Source: Pseudomonadota bacterium
GTDB lineage: Bacteria > Desulfobacterota > Desulfobacteria > Desulfobacterales > ETH-SRB1
Length of the DNA stretch: 12,645 bases
Assembly (NCBI GenBank): GCA_018897415.1
Contig: JAHIKR010000029.1
Coordinates: 1-12,645, forward strand
Reading direction: 5' to 3'
The notes beneath the pieces were generated by a model. That model was not told the DNA's origin and did no database searches. It saw nothing but the letters and a program-made list of their open reading frames with translations. Positions 1 through 8,465 of the stretch are shown here, piece by piece. The position numbers were made by a program, and so were the translations under genes. Within the stretch, counting starts at the first letter, position 1. The number at the start of each line of letters is the position of its first letter.

Positions 1-678
1 AGCGGTGAGGCCCTTATGGGCGATCAGAGCTTTGGTATTAGCCCGGAAGTGATAAAATATGTGGCTGAAGAGGTTCGCTCGATATTTGATTTAGGGCTTC
101 AGATAGCCATTGTTGTCGGCGGCGGTAATATTTTCAGGGGAATTGCCGCCAGTTCATTCGGCATGGATCGAACTTCCGCAGACCATATGGGTATGCTGGC
201 AACGGTAATAAATAGCCTTGCATTGCAGGATGCACTTGAAAAGAAAGGTATTCAGACCCGCACTCAGTCTGCAATATCGATGCATGAGGTAGCTGAGCCT
301 TATATTTTGCGCAGAGCTATTCGTCATCTTGAAAAAGGACGTGTAGTTATTTTTGCAGCAGGCACTGGTAATCCCTATTTTACCACAGATACTGCTGCAG
401 TTTTAAGAGGTCAGGAGATTCATACTGAGATTTTACTTAAAGCCACCAAGGTTGCCGGCCTGTATGATTCAGATCCTGTTGTAAACAAGGATGCCAGGTT
501 TATTAAAAAAATTACCTATATGGAGGTTTTAGAAAGACAGCTCAAAGTCATGGATATGACAGCTATCTCTCTGGCTATGGAGAATCAACTTCCTCTTGTT
601 ATTTTTGATATTAAAAACAAGGGAAATCTCAGAAAGATAGTATGTGGAGAGGAGATCGGAACCAGGATAAACAATTGA
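1..678 (+). CDS. pyrH: UMP kinase (uridylate kinase), 5'-truncated by window start
   Basis: UMP kinase phosphorylates UMP to UDP with ATP in the cytoplasm, a step of pyrimidine nucleotide synthesis. The reading frame is open from base 1, which encodes SGEALMGDQ; this is the phosphate-binding start of the bacterial PyrH fold, so only about a dozen N-terminal residues are missing. The 225 visible residues carry GGGNIFRG (about 40-47), the hexamer and UMP-binding stretch DRTSADHMGMLAT (56-68) and GTGNPYFTTDTAA (121-133), all typical of the hexameric bacterial amino-acid-kinase family enzyme. The ATG at 16 is internal and not the true start. pyrH directly upstream of frr is a widespread bacterial arrangement. 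A palindromic repeat begins a few bases after the stop codon. Confidence 0.96.
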   Translation, partial: SGEALMGDQSFGISPEVIKYVAEEVRSIFDLGLQIAIVVGGGNIFRGIAASSFGMDRTSADHMGMLATVINSLALQDALEKKGIQTRTQSAISMHEVAEPYILRRAIRHLEKGRVVIFAAGTGNPYFTTDTAAVLRGQEIHTEILLKATKVAGLYDSDPVVNKDARFIKKITYMEVLERQLKVMDMTAISLAMENQLPLVIFDIKNKGNLRKIVCGEEIGTRINN

Positions 679-680
679 TG

Positions 681-804
681 ACGGCTTCGTAAAAAGTCCA
701 TTTTCTGCGTTGCGCTGCATCCTTCGTCATTGCGACGTAGCTATAAGTACGTCTCTTTCCTGAGGATTTGTGCGCCTTGAAACTGAAGCTTTTTACTTTG
801 CCGT
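681..804. repeat. 124-bp imperfect palindrome (MITE/REP-like element) between pyrH and frr
   Basis: The whole pyrH-frr gap is filled by one long inverted repeat centred near 743. The outer arms 681-696 (ACGGCTTCGTAAAAAG) and 789-804 match in 13 of 16 positions. ATCCT (719-723) pairs with AGGAT (763-767). The centre is a perfect GACGTA/TACGTC hairpin (734-739 and 748-753, loop of 8). From memory, very similar elements starting with ACGGCTTCGTAAAAAG recur in Desulfobacterales genomes; this was not checked by search. It contains no credible ORF. It could fold in the pyrH-frr transcript, but there is no T-run to make it a standard terminator. Confidence 0.75.
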
Positions 805-841
805 TGGCGGATTTACAACGAATTATTAAAGGGTAAAATTT

Positions 842-1402
842 ATGCTGGAATCCATATATAAAGAAACAAGAGAAAATATGGGCAAGTCAATTACAGCCCT
901 TAAAAAGGACTTAAATAAAGTCAGAACTGGTCGTGCTTCTCTTTCTTTGCTTGATGGAATACTTGTTGATTATTACGGCACCCAGACTCCCATTAATCAG
1001 ATGGCCTCGCTCTCAGTTCCGGAAAGTCGCCTTATTATAATACAGCCCTGGGATATTACCGTAATAAAAGAGATTGAAAAGGCGATATTGAAATCCGATC
1101 TGGGCCTCACTCCTTCAAACGATGGTAAGATTATTCGCATATCCATTCCAGCGCTTACCGAAGAAAGACGTAAGGAACTTGTAAAAATAGTACGAAAAAT
1201 TTGTGAAGACTATAAGGTAGCAGTACGTAATATCAGACGCGATTCAAACGAACTGATCAAAGCTTTAAAAAAGGATGGTGATATTTCGGAAGATGATGCT
1301 TTTAGAGCACAGGACCAGACCCAGAAGATAACAGATGAGTATATCAAGCTTATAAATGACAACATTTTTAAAGAAAAAGAGAAAGAGATCATTGAATTCT
1401 AG
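842..1402 (+). CDS. frr: Ribosome recycling factor
   Basis: RRF works with EF-G to split post-termination 70S ribosomes so the subunits can be reused. The 186-residue length is standard for the family. Visible family features include KVRTGRAS (about 26-33) in the long helix of domain I, YYGTQTPINQMASLSVPE (44-61) forming the start of the small beta domain II, and the C-terminal helical return with VRNIRRD and a helix of the EDDAFRAQDQTQKITDEYI type. The start ATG is preceded by AAAGGG (828-833) at 8-nt spacing, which supports this start. The 3' end overlaps the annotated uppS start by 47 nt, suggesting translational coupling. Confidence 0.97.
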   Translation: MLESIYKETRENMGKSITALKKDLNKVRTGRASLSLLDGILVDYYGTQTPINQMASLSVPESRLIIIQPWDITVIKEIEKAILKSDLGLTPSNDGKIIRISIPALTEERRKELVKIVRKICEDYKVAVRNIRRDSNELIKALKKDGDISEDDAFRAQDQTQKITDEYIKLINDNIFKEKEKEIIEF

Positions 1403-2126
1403 CGAGTCTTTCTCTGATATCGATACAGCGAATCTCCCATATCATGTAGCTATCATCATGGATGGTAATGGGCGTTGGGCAAAAAAGCGTATTTTAAATC
1501 GTATTGAAGGACATAAAAAGGGTGTTGAGGTTGTTCGACTTATTGTTAGAACCTGTCGTGAGATAGGTATTTCCATCCTGACTTTATATGCTTTCTCCAC
1601 TGAGAACTGGCAGAGGCCAAAGACCGAAGTCGCCGCTCTCATGAGCCTCCTGAAAAATTTCCTTGAGTCAGAGCAAAAAGATATGCTGGATAATAATATC
1701 CGTCTCAATGCCATCGGACAGATAGAGAGGCTGCCGGAAGATGTCCAGCAGGCTTTGCATAAGACAATGAGTCTAACAAAAAAGAATGGCGGTTTGATGC
1801 TTAATCTTGCATTGAGCTATGGAGGGCGTGACGAGATAGTCAGGATGGTACAGGAAATAGCAGCAAGAACAAAAGAAGGCAAGATTGATCCTGACTTAAT
1901 AACACCCGAACTTGTATCTGATTTCCTTTACACAAAAGGAATGCCCGATCCAGATCTGCTTATAAGAACCAGCGGTGAAATGCGCATAAGTAATTTTCTT
2001 CTGTGGCAAATTGCGTACACGGAGATTTTTGTTACAGAAACCTTATGGCCCGACTTTGGCAGGCAGGAGTTTTTGCAGATTCTAAAACACTATCAGCACC
2101 GTGAACGCAGGTTTGGGAAAGTTTAA
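1356..2126 (+). CDS. uppS: Undecaprenyl diphosphate synthase (cis-prenyltransferase)
   Basis: UppS condenses farnesyl diphosphate with eight isopentenyl diphosphates to make the C55 lipid carrier for peptidoglycan and surface polysaccharides. The catalytic motif IIMDGNGRWA lies at about 33-42 with the metal-binding Asp at 36. FSTENWQRP (80-88) and the C-terminal IRTSGEMRISNFLLWQIAY region, which binds the homoallylic diphosphate, follow in the expected order. The start is uncertain. The ATG at 1356 gives 256 residues and a basic N-terminus (KKKRKR) but has no visible Shine-Dalgarno and overlaps frr by 47 nt. An in-frame TTG at 1392 would give 244 residues, within the usual family range, with an 11-nt overlap. 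Its substrate pathway is linked to dxr downstream. Confidence 0.95.
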   Translation: MTTFLKKKRKRSLNSSESFSDIDTANLPYHVAIIMDGNGRWAKKRILNRIEGHKKGVEVVRLIVRTCREIGISILTLYAFSTENWQRPKTEVAALMSLLKNFLESEQKDMLDNNIRLNAIGQIERLPEDVQQALHKTMSLTKKNGGLMLNLALSYGGRDEIVRMVQEIAARTKEGKIDPDLITPELVSDFLYTKGMPDPDLLIRTSGEMRISNFLLWQIAYTEIFVTETLWPDFGRQEFLQILKHYQHRERRFGKV

Positions 2127-2141
2127 TCCCCCTTAATTATT

Positions 2142-2951
2142 ATGCATTTAAAACGTTGGATTACAGGCATTGTATCCCTCCCTTTTCTTTTTTTGATTAT
2201 TTACAAAGGGGGCCCTTTATTCGCTGTTTCACTAAGCATAATATGCGTTTTAGCTCTGTGGGAATATTTTCGTATTGTTTTTAATGCAAAAGGCAAAACA
2301 ATATCGGGCATTATCTTGCTTCTGGCAATATTTGTCGGCCCTGTTATTATATGGACAGCTTATAAAAACTCATTGGGTTTTATTATAAGCATAGTTGCTT
2401 TTAATTTAATTAGTTCCAGCCTTATCGTTCTTACGCAGTTTAAATCCGATCCGTTTATACTTGAGAATTTCACAAAGCAGATTCTGGGAATTATTTATAT
2501 TCCTATATTACTTTCCTTTCTGGTTATGATCCGTAACGGGACAGACGGAATGCTCTGGATATTTTTCCTTTTACTTGTTGTTTTTGCCGGTGATATCGGT
2601 GCATTTTATGTTGGTTCTTATTTTGGCCGTTACAAGCTCTGTCCTTCAGTAAGCCCTAAAAAGACAATAGAGGGTTCAATTGGCGGACTCTCTTCAAATT
2701 TGGTCGTCGGAGTTCTTTTTAAGTATATTTTTCTTCCCTGGTTACCATTGGGGGTAAGCATACTATTTTCCCTTTCCATAGGTATCGCGGGTCAGGTAGG
2801 AGACCTGTTTGAATCATCACTAAAACGTTCCGCTGATATTAAGGACTCCGGCTCATTATTGCCGGGGCATGGCGGTATCCTGGATCGTATTGACGCTCTT
2901 CTGTTTGCCGCTCCTGTGGCATATTTTTTTAAGGAATTTATATTCTGTTAA
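2142..2951 (+). CDS. cdsA: Phosphatidate cytidylyltransferase (CDP-diglyceride synthase)
   Basis: CdsA is an integral membrane enzyme that makes CDP-diacylglycerol from phosphatidic acid and CTP, the precursor of all bacterial phospholipids. The 269-residue protein is strongly hydrophobic, with about seven or eight predicted membrane segments. Near the C-terminus it carries the CDS family signature at 225-251: S-x-L-K-R, then KDSG, then PGHGGILDRID, including the metal-binding acidic residues. SPKKTIEGSIGG (171-182) is the second conserved cytoplasmic motif. It starts 15 nt after uppS with no clear Shine-Dalgarno, so coupled translation is likely. The uppS-cdsA-dxr-rseP order is a classic envelope cluster. 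Confidence 0.96.
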   Translation: MHLKRWITGIVSLPFLFLIIYKGGPLFAVSLSIICVLALWEYFRIVFNAKGKTISGIILLLAIFVGPVIIWTAYKNSLGFIISIVAFNLISSSLIVLTQFKSDPFILENFTKQILGIIYIPILLSFLVMIRNGTDGMLWIFFLLLVVFAGDIGAFYVGSYFGRYKLCPSVSPKKTIEGSIGGLSSNLVVGVLFKYIFLPWLPLGVSILFSLSIGIAGQVGDLFESSLKRSADIKDSGSLLPGHGGILDRIDALLFAAPVAYFFKEFIFC

Positions 2952-2989
2952 TTTTGCAATTCTAAAATTAATAAGTTAAAATAATTACC

Positions 2990-4141
2990 ATGAAAAATCT
3001 TTCAATACTTGGATCTACTGGATCCATAGGTTGTAATACTCTTAAGATTGTAGAAATGTTTCGCGACCGGTTTGAAGTTAAAGCTCTTGCCGCGGCCAAT
3101 AATGTTAAATTATTAGCCAGACAGATTGAAACATTTCACCCTGAGATAGCGGTGGTTTTTGATGAAAACAGAGCTTTAGAATTGAAGAATATGCTTCCGG
3201 CAGGGGCCGGTGTCGAAATATTGTATGGTGAAGATGGCTACAGGGCTGCAGCCACACATGGTTCTGTCGATATGGTTGTAGCCGCAATGGTAGGTGCTGC
3301 CGGATTGATGCCTACACTATCGGCGATTGAAGCTGGGAAAAACATTGCGCTGGCTAACAAAGAAATCCTTGTGATGGCTGGTGAGATCGTTGTAAAAAAG
3401 GCAGCAGAAAAAGGTATAAAAATACTTCCTATAGATAGCGAGCATAGTGCTGTATTTCAATGTATTGCCGGCCACCGCAGAGAGGATATGGATAAGATAT
3501 TCCTAACAGCTTCAGGCGGTCCATTTTTAAACATGCCGGCAGATGAGTTTGTCACGATAAAACCAGAGGAGGCTCTTAATCATCCCACTTGGCAGATGGG
3601 CAAAAAGATTAGCATAGATTCAGCTACTCTTATGAACAAAGGGCTTGAGGTGATTGAGGCAAAGTATCTTTTCGGAGTATCGCATGATATGATTAAGGTT
3701 GTGATTCATCCGCAAAGTGTGATTCATTCTATGGTTGCCTATAGAGATGGGGCGGTTATTGCTCAATTAGGTATTCCAGATATGAAGGGAGCCATAGCAT
3801 ATGCAATATCTTATCCAGAACGTCTCATGCTTAAGCAACCGATTCCAGATTTTGTAAATATTGGGGCGTTTACCTTTCAGCAGCCTGACTTAAAAAAGTT
3901 TCCTTGTCTTGCACTGGCTTTTAAAGCCTGCGAAATGGGTGGAACAATGCCTGCGGTTTTAAATGCATCAAATGAAGTGGCAGTAAAGGCCTTTCTGGAT
4001 AAACATATTTCATTTACTGATATTCCAAAGTTAATAAAAAATACAATAGAAAAACATTCATCTGTCACGGATCCAACATTATCTGATATACTTGAGGCAG
4101 ATAAGTGGGCCAGAGAAACAGCTATTAAGTTGTTGAGCTAA
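2990..4141 (+). CDS. dxr: 1-deoxy-D-xylulose 5-phosphate reductoisomerase
   Basis: Dxr converts DXP to 2-C-methyl-D-erythritol 4-phosphate using NADPH and a divalent metal, the committed step of the non-mevalonate isoprenoid pathway that supplies UppS. The N-terminal NADPH-binding loop GSTGSIG is at 8-14. LANKE is at 121-125, and PIDSEHSA places the metal ligands at D149 and E151. TASGGPF (173-179) is followed by HPTWQMGKKISIDSATLMNKGLE (198-220), with the third metal ligand at E220. The length of 383 residues is close to the usual 380-400. The presence of Dxr shows that the organism uses the MEP pathway. The ribosome binding site is weak. Confidence 0.97.
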   Translation: MKNLSILGSTGSIGCNTLKIVEMFRDRFEVKALAAANNVKLLARQIETFHPEIAVVFDENRALELKNMLPAGAGVEILYGEDGYRAAATHGSVDMVVAAMVGAAGLMPTLSAIEAGKNIALANKEILVMAGEIVVKKAAEKGIKILPIDSEHSAVFQCIAGHRREDMDKIFLTASGGPFLNMPADEFVTIKPEEALNHPTWQMGKKISIDSATLMNKGLEVIEAKYLFGVSHDMIKVVIHPQSVIHSMVAYRDGAVIAQLGIPDMKGAIAYAISYPERLMLKQPIPDFVNIGAFTFQQPDLKKFPCLALAFKACEMGGTMPAVLNASNEVAVKAFLDKHISFTDIPKLIKNTIEKHSSVTDPTLSDILEADKWARETAIKLLS

Positions 4142-4149
4142 CGCAAAGC

Positions 4150-4167
4150 GTAACCATCAATGGTTAC
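4150..4167. repeat. Short perfect inverted repeat between dxr and rseP
   Basis: GTAACCAT and ATGGTTAC form an 8-bp perfect inverted repeat with a 2-nt centre in the 58-nt gap after dxr. A stem this small with no following T-run is not a convincing terminator. It may be a minor RNA hairpin, a protein site or chance. Confidence 0.4.
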
Positions 4168-4199
4168 CAAATAACGATTAAGAAATAACAAAAGACTTT

Positions 4200-5267
4200 A
4201 TGAGTACAAATATAGTTGCATTTATAATAGTATTGGGAATACTTATATTATTTCATGAACTCGGTCATTTCCTTATTGCCAGGTTATTTGGAGTAGGGGT
4301 AGAGAAATTTTCCATAGGATTTGGTCCCAAAATATTTGGCAAAAGGATAGGCAATACCGATTATCGCATTTCGGCAATACCACTTGGTGGCTTTGTGAAA
4401 ATGGTGGGTGAGGAGCCAGGTGCAGAAGTGGCGCCAGATCATATATCTATTTCCTTTACTCATAAGCATGTCTTTAAACGAATTTTGATTGTCGCTGCCG
4501 GCCCTTTCTTTAATCTTCTCCTCGCAATAATAATTTTCTTTGGGATGTTCCAGATTTATGGAACTTTTATTTTAGAGCCTTCCGTAGGGGAGGTTAAAGA
4601 GAACAGTCCTGCTTCCAGAGGAGAACTGAAAAAAGGTGATAGAATAGTAGCCATTAATGAAATCCCCATTGAGAGCTGGGATGATATGGCAAAAAGTATT
4701 TCTAAAAGCAATGGGGAAGAAATTGAGTTATATATTAATAGGGAAGAATCTATCATCACAGTAAACATAAAGCCTGAACTCACAACAACCAAAAACATTT
4801 TTGGCGAAGATATTCAGCGTTATGTTATTGGTATTACTTCTTCTGGAGATGGCTTTTCAAAGGAATTGAATTTTTTCCAGGCCTTTTATGAGAGTATAAT
4901 ACAGACTTATAACATTTCAAAGTTAACTGTAATTAGTATTGTAAAGCTACTTCAGGGTGCTATTTCCACAAAAACACTGGGCGGTCCGCTTATGATCGCA
5001 CAGATGGCAGGTCAACAGGCCGAAGAGGGAATATCAAACCTGTTGTTTTTTATTGCGTTGCTTAGTATTAATCTTGGCATTATCAATTTTTTGCCTATAC
5101 CTGTTCTGGATGGCGGTCATCTGGTTTTCTTTTTTATTGAGGCAGCAACAGGGCGTCCTGTAAATGTTAAATTTCGTGAAATTGCCCAGCAGGTAGGTAT
5201 ATTTGTGTTGGTTATGCTCATGATTTATGTGTTTTATAATGATATTACACGCATGTTTTTCAGTTAA
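4200..5267 (+). CDS. rseP: RseP/RasP-type intramembrane site-2 zinc metalloprotease
   Basis: This is a membrane-embedded protease of the S2P/M50 family, which cleaves membrane proteins such as anti-sigma factors or signal-peptide remnants within the bilayer. The zinc motif HELGH is at 19-23 in the first membrane segment. GPFFNLLLAI (101-110) is the conserved second transmembrane element, and FLPIPVLDGGHL (297-308) supplies the third zinc ligand, D304. One PDZ-like region spans about 123-195 (SVGEVKENSPASRGELKKGDRIVAINE). At 355 residues it is shorter than the E. coli protein and appears to have a single PDZ domain, which is common outside Gammaproteobacteria. It lies 11 nt upstream of purL. 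Confidence 0.95.
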   Translation: MSTNIVAFIIVLGILILFHELGHFLIARLFGVGVEKFSIGFGPKIFGKRIGNTDYRISAIPLGGFVKMVGEEPGAEVAPDHISISFTHKHVFKRILIVAAGPFFNLLLAIIIFFGMFQIYGTFILEPSVGEVKENSPASRGELKKGDRIVAINEIPIESWDDMAKSISKSNGEEIELYINREESIITVNIKPELTTTKNIFGEDIQRYVIGITSSGDGFSKELNFFQAFYESIIQTYNISKLTVISIVKLLQGAISTKTLGGPLMIAQMAGQQAEEGISNLLFFIALLSINLGIINFLPIPVLDGGHLVFFFIEAATGRPVNVKFREIAQQVGIFVLVMLMIYVFYNDITRMFFS

Positions 5268-5278
5268 AAGTTATTATT

Positions 5279-8275
5279 ATGCCTAATAGACTGGAAATAA
5301 CATTAAAATCAAATTTGTTTGATGCCGAGGGCGAAGGTATTCGACAGAAGGCAAAGAATTACTTCGGGATTGATCTTTCACAAGTCCGTACAATTCATGT
5401 AGTAACTATTGATGCAGATCTGTCGGACGAACAGTTGAAGAAAATACAGACAGAAGTTTTTACAAACCCTGTAACGCAGATTTCTTCTTTTGAGCCCTTG
5501 CCTGTTGAATTTAACTGGACTATTTGGGTCGGCTACAGGCCTGGTGTTAAGGACAACCCGGGCAGTACTGCTGTTGAAGCAATGGAAGATATTTTGGGAA
5601 TAAAGTTCGGTCCAAATGAAGCAGTATATACATCAAAGCGTTTTTGCCTGAAAGGTAAAGGACTTACTGCCGAAGATACGGATAAAATTGCCGGCGAGCT
5701 TCTGGCAAATGATATTATACAGCAGTGGAAGATTATTTCAAAAGAAGACTGGGATCCTGAGGTAGGGATCGGCTTTATCATTCCAAAAGTCAGGCTTGAC
5801 CACATACCTACAGTTATTACGATTCCTATAGATAGCGATTCAACACTAAAACGAATCAGCGATGAACGTAATCTGGCTTTGAACCCGAATGATATACCAA
5901 TTATAAGAAAATATTTTTTAGACGAGAATGTTCAGACTGCGCGCACAAAAGTCGGGCTTTCAGACCCCACAGATATCGAGCTCGAATATATTTCTCAGGC
6001 CAGAAGTGACCACTGCAATCATAATACTTTTCGAGGGCTGTTCCATTACCATGATCTCGCGACAGATAACTTAGAAATCGTTGATAATCTTTTTAAAACC
6101 TGCATTGAAACCCCTACTCTGGAATTAAAGAAGAAAAAATCCTGGGTAGTATCTGTTTTGTGGGATAATGCAGGTGTCGGGCGTTTTGATCAGGATCATT
6201 ATTATGTTGTTACCGGTGAAACACACAATTCTCCCTCCAATATGGAAGCATATGGTGGTGCTATAACAGGCATAGTAGGAATATACCGTGATCCAATGGG
6301 TACCGGCAAAGGATCAAAGCTTATTATGGGCAGCTACGGTTATTGTGTCGGGCATAGGGATTATAATGGGCATCTCAAGCCTCGCCTGCATCCCAGACGC
6401 CTTTTAGATGGTGTGATCGAAGGAGTAAGAGATGGCGGCAACAAAAGCGGAATCCCAACGCCCTTTGGTCAGGTTTTTTTCAACAATGGCTACATGGGCA
6501 AATGCCTGGTTTTCGTTACAGCTCTTGGAATCATGCCTGATATGGTAAAGGAAGAACCGGCTGAGCAGAAAGATATTTCTCCCGGTGATCTGGTAATTAT
6601 GAGCGGCGGGAGAGTAGGCAAAGACGGTATCCATGGTGTTACAGCAGCATCTGAGAGTTTCTCTGAACATACTCCTGCCGGCCATGTCCAGATCGGTGAC
6701 CCGTACACCCAGAAAAAGATGCATGATTTCCTGTTAGAGGCCAGGGATGAAGGGCTTATAAAATTTATTACCGATAACGGTGGAGGAGGACTTTCATCAT
6801 CAATAGGTGAATCAGCGATGTTCTCAAATGGATGCGATATCCAGCTTGAAAAGGTTCCTTTAAAATATGAAGGGCTTGACCAATGGGAGATATGGATTTC
6901 AGAATCCCAGGAACGTATGACTGTTGCTGTTAGACCTGAAGACTTGAAACGCTTTCTTGAACTTTCAGAAAAACATGCTGTAGAAAGCACAGTTGTCGGA
7001 ACTTTTACCGATACAGGCAAACTTCATATTACCTACAATGGCAAGACCTGTGCTTATATTGATCTTGACCTGCTTTCTTCGGGTTTTCCTCAGTGGGAAT
7101 TCGATGCACATTGGCAGCCTCCTGATAAGCGAGGACTGTTTGAACCGGTTATTAAAGAGCCAGTTGATTACGAAACTTTACTGAAAGATATTCTATCGCG
7201 TCCCAATATATGCTCCAAAGAATGGATTAGCAGACAGTATGACCATGAAGTTCAGGGTACAAGCGTAATAAAGCCTCTGGTAGGCGTCGGTCGAGACGTT
7301 AACAGTGATGCGACTGTCTTAAGGCCGGTGCTTGATTCTAACAAAGGCCTTGCTTTTTCCCAGTCTCTGATGCCCACTTATTCGCTTATTGATGCATATC
7401 ATATGACAAGCTGCACCATTGATGAAGCAGTACGAAGACTCCTATCAATTGGGGCGAATTTTGAACATATAGGCGGCGTGGATAATTTCTGCTGGCCGAA
7501 TATTCAATACAATCCGGGAAATAACCCTGATGGCAGATTTAAAGCAGCACAGCTTGTCCGTTCGTGTCGCGCTCTTCGGGATATTTGCCTGGCATATGAA
7601 ATTCCACTTCTTTCAGGCAAAGACAGTATGTATGTAGATGGTCATCTTCCGGGTCGTTACGGTGAAACACACAAAATCTCGGCACTTGAGACCCTCCAGT
7701 TTTCAGCAACGTCTGTTATAGATGATATAACTAAATGCATTACAATGGACAGTAAGATGCCCGGAGATCTGGTTTATGTTCTTGGTATTACCAGAAATGA
7801 GCTGGGAGGATCTGAGTACTACGAGCATTTTGGATATATAGGTCTTAATGTCCCTAAGGTTATGCCCGATCAGTTTACACCTGTTTACAGAGCTCTTGAC
7901 CATGCCGTTGACAAAGAGATTGTGGCTTCCGCACATGGGGTATACCGTGGCGGCTTGGGCGTTCATCTATCCTTAATGGCAATGGGCGGCAACCTTGGTA
8001 TGGAAGTTGATCTTGCAAAAGTGCCTTTAGATAATGTCGATCGTAATGACACAATCTTGTTTTCCGAATCTGCCGGACGATTTATTGTAAGCATTGATCC
8101 TCAGCATAAGGAACTTTTTGAAAATATTTTCAGAGAGCTTCCCTGTACCTGTGTAGGAAAAATAACTGAAGAACCAGATTTTGTCGTAAAGGGTATTGAC
8201 AACAAAATTATTATATCAGTTCCTGTTAATGATCTTAAAGCCGCATGGAAAAAACCTTTTAAAGACCTTTGTTGA
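5279..8275 (+). CDS. purL: Phosphoribosylformylglycinamidine (FGAM) synthase, synthetase subunit with N-terminal PurS-like region
   Basis: FGAM synthase catalyses the ATP-dependent amidation of FGAR in de novo purine synthesis, using ammonia from PurQ. The 998 residues include an N-terminal region (about 1-160) that looks like two PurS-like halves in tandem; the second contains GYRPGVKDNPGSTAVEAMEDILGI. The linker and substrate region carries SQARSDHCNHNTF (239-251) and ETHNSPSNMEAYGGA (314-328), where most families have ETHNHPS. GDLVIMSGGRVGKDGIHG (436-453) and DNGGGGLSSSIGESA (499-513) follow, then a second synthetase half. There is no C-terminal glutaminase domain; that activity is the next gene, purQ. 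The combined length of the two proteins (1270 residues) matches single-chain FGAM synthases. No Shine-Dalgarno is obvious, and coupling to rseP is possible. Confidence 0.95.
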   Translation: MPNRLEITLKSNLFDAEGEGIRQKAKNYFGIDLSQVRTIHVVTIDADLSDEQLKKIQTEVFTNPVTQISSFEPLPVEFNWTIWVGYRPGVKDNPGSTAVEAMEDILGIKFGPNEAVYTSKRFCLKGKGLTAEDTDKIAGELLANDIIQQWKIISKEDWDPEVGIGFIIPKVRLDHIPTVITIPIDSDSTLKRISDERNLALNPNDIPIIRKYFLDENVQTARTKVGLSDPTDIELEYISQARSDHCNHNTFRGLFHYHDLATDNLEIVDNLFKTCIETPTLELKKKKSWVVSVLWDNAGVGRFDQDHYYVVTGETHNSPSNMEAYGGAITGIVGIYRDPMGTGKGSKLIMGSYGYCVGHRDYNGHLKPRLHPRRLLDGVIEGVRDGGNKSGIPTPFGQVFFNNGYMGKCLVFVTALGIMPDMVKEEPAEQKDISPGDLVIMSGGRVGKDGIHGVTAASESFSEHTPAGHVQIGDPYTQKKMHDFLLEARDEGLIKFITDNGGGGLSSSIGESAMFSNGCDIQLEKVPLKYEGLDQWEIWISESQERMTVAVRPEDLKRFLELSEKHAVESTVVGTFTDTGKLHITYNGKTCAYIDLDLLSSGFPQWEFDAHWQPPDKRGLFEPVIKEPVDYETLLKDILSRPNICSKEWISRQYDHEVQGTSVIKPLVGVGRDVNSDATVLRPVLDSNKGLAFSQSLMPTYSLIDAYHMTSCTIDEAVRRLLSIGANFEHIGGVDNFCWPNIQYNPGNNPDGRFKAAQLVRSCRALRDICLAYEIPLLSGKDSMYVDGHLPGRYGETHKISALETLQFSATSVIDDITKCITMDSKMPGDLVYVLGITRNELGGSEYYEHFGYIGLNVPKVMPDQFTPVYRALDHAVDKEIVASAHGVYRGGLGVHLSLMAMGGNLGMEVDLAKVPLDNVDRNDTILFSESAGRFIVSIDPQHKELFENIFRELPCTCVGKITEEPDFVVKGIDNKIIISVPVNDLKAAWKKPFKDLC

Positions 8276-8280
8276 AAGAT

Positions 8281-8426
8281 AACCGTTTACGGCTTGAAAC
8301 TTGAAATTAGAAAGTAGAAATTGGAAAGAGATAAAATAGAAATTGGAAATTGGGAAGAACAGTACAAAAGCATGAAGGCCAAATTTCCAATTTCCAATTT
8401 CTATTTTCAATGTTCCGTGAACGCTT
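8281..8426. repeat. 146-bp palindromic MITE-like element between purL and purQ
   Basis: The outer ends AACCGTTTACGG (8281-8292) and CCGTGAACGCTT (8415-8426) are inverted copies matching in 10 of 12 positions. Inside is a 21-bp perfect inverted repeat, 8333-8353 against 8387-8407, built from repeated AAATTGG units with a 33-nt loop. Short direct repeats of GAAATTGG-type sequence run through the left half. No ORF of note is present. The organisation of terminal inverted repeats plus a non-coding interior suggests a miniature non-autonomous element. Similar CCGTGAACGGTTAC-type ends are, from memory, common in Desulfobacterales, but this was not checked. Confidence 0.7.
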
Positions 8427-8465
8427 ACAGATTTTCTTTGATACGCGATAGATGGAGAAGTCGAT

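Noticed and set aside
6490..7020. 176-codon ORF on the - strand
   Set aside because: It lies entirely inside the clearly coding purL, has no family motif, and is an antisense shadow.
8316..8403. Repeated AAATTGG units as a CRISPR or tandem repeat array
   Set aside because: Units are too short, without regular spacers, and form arms of one palindrome instead.
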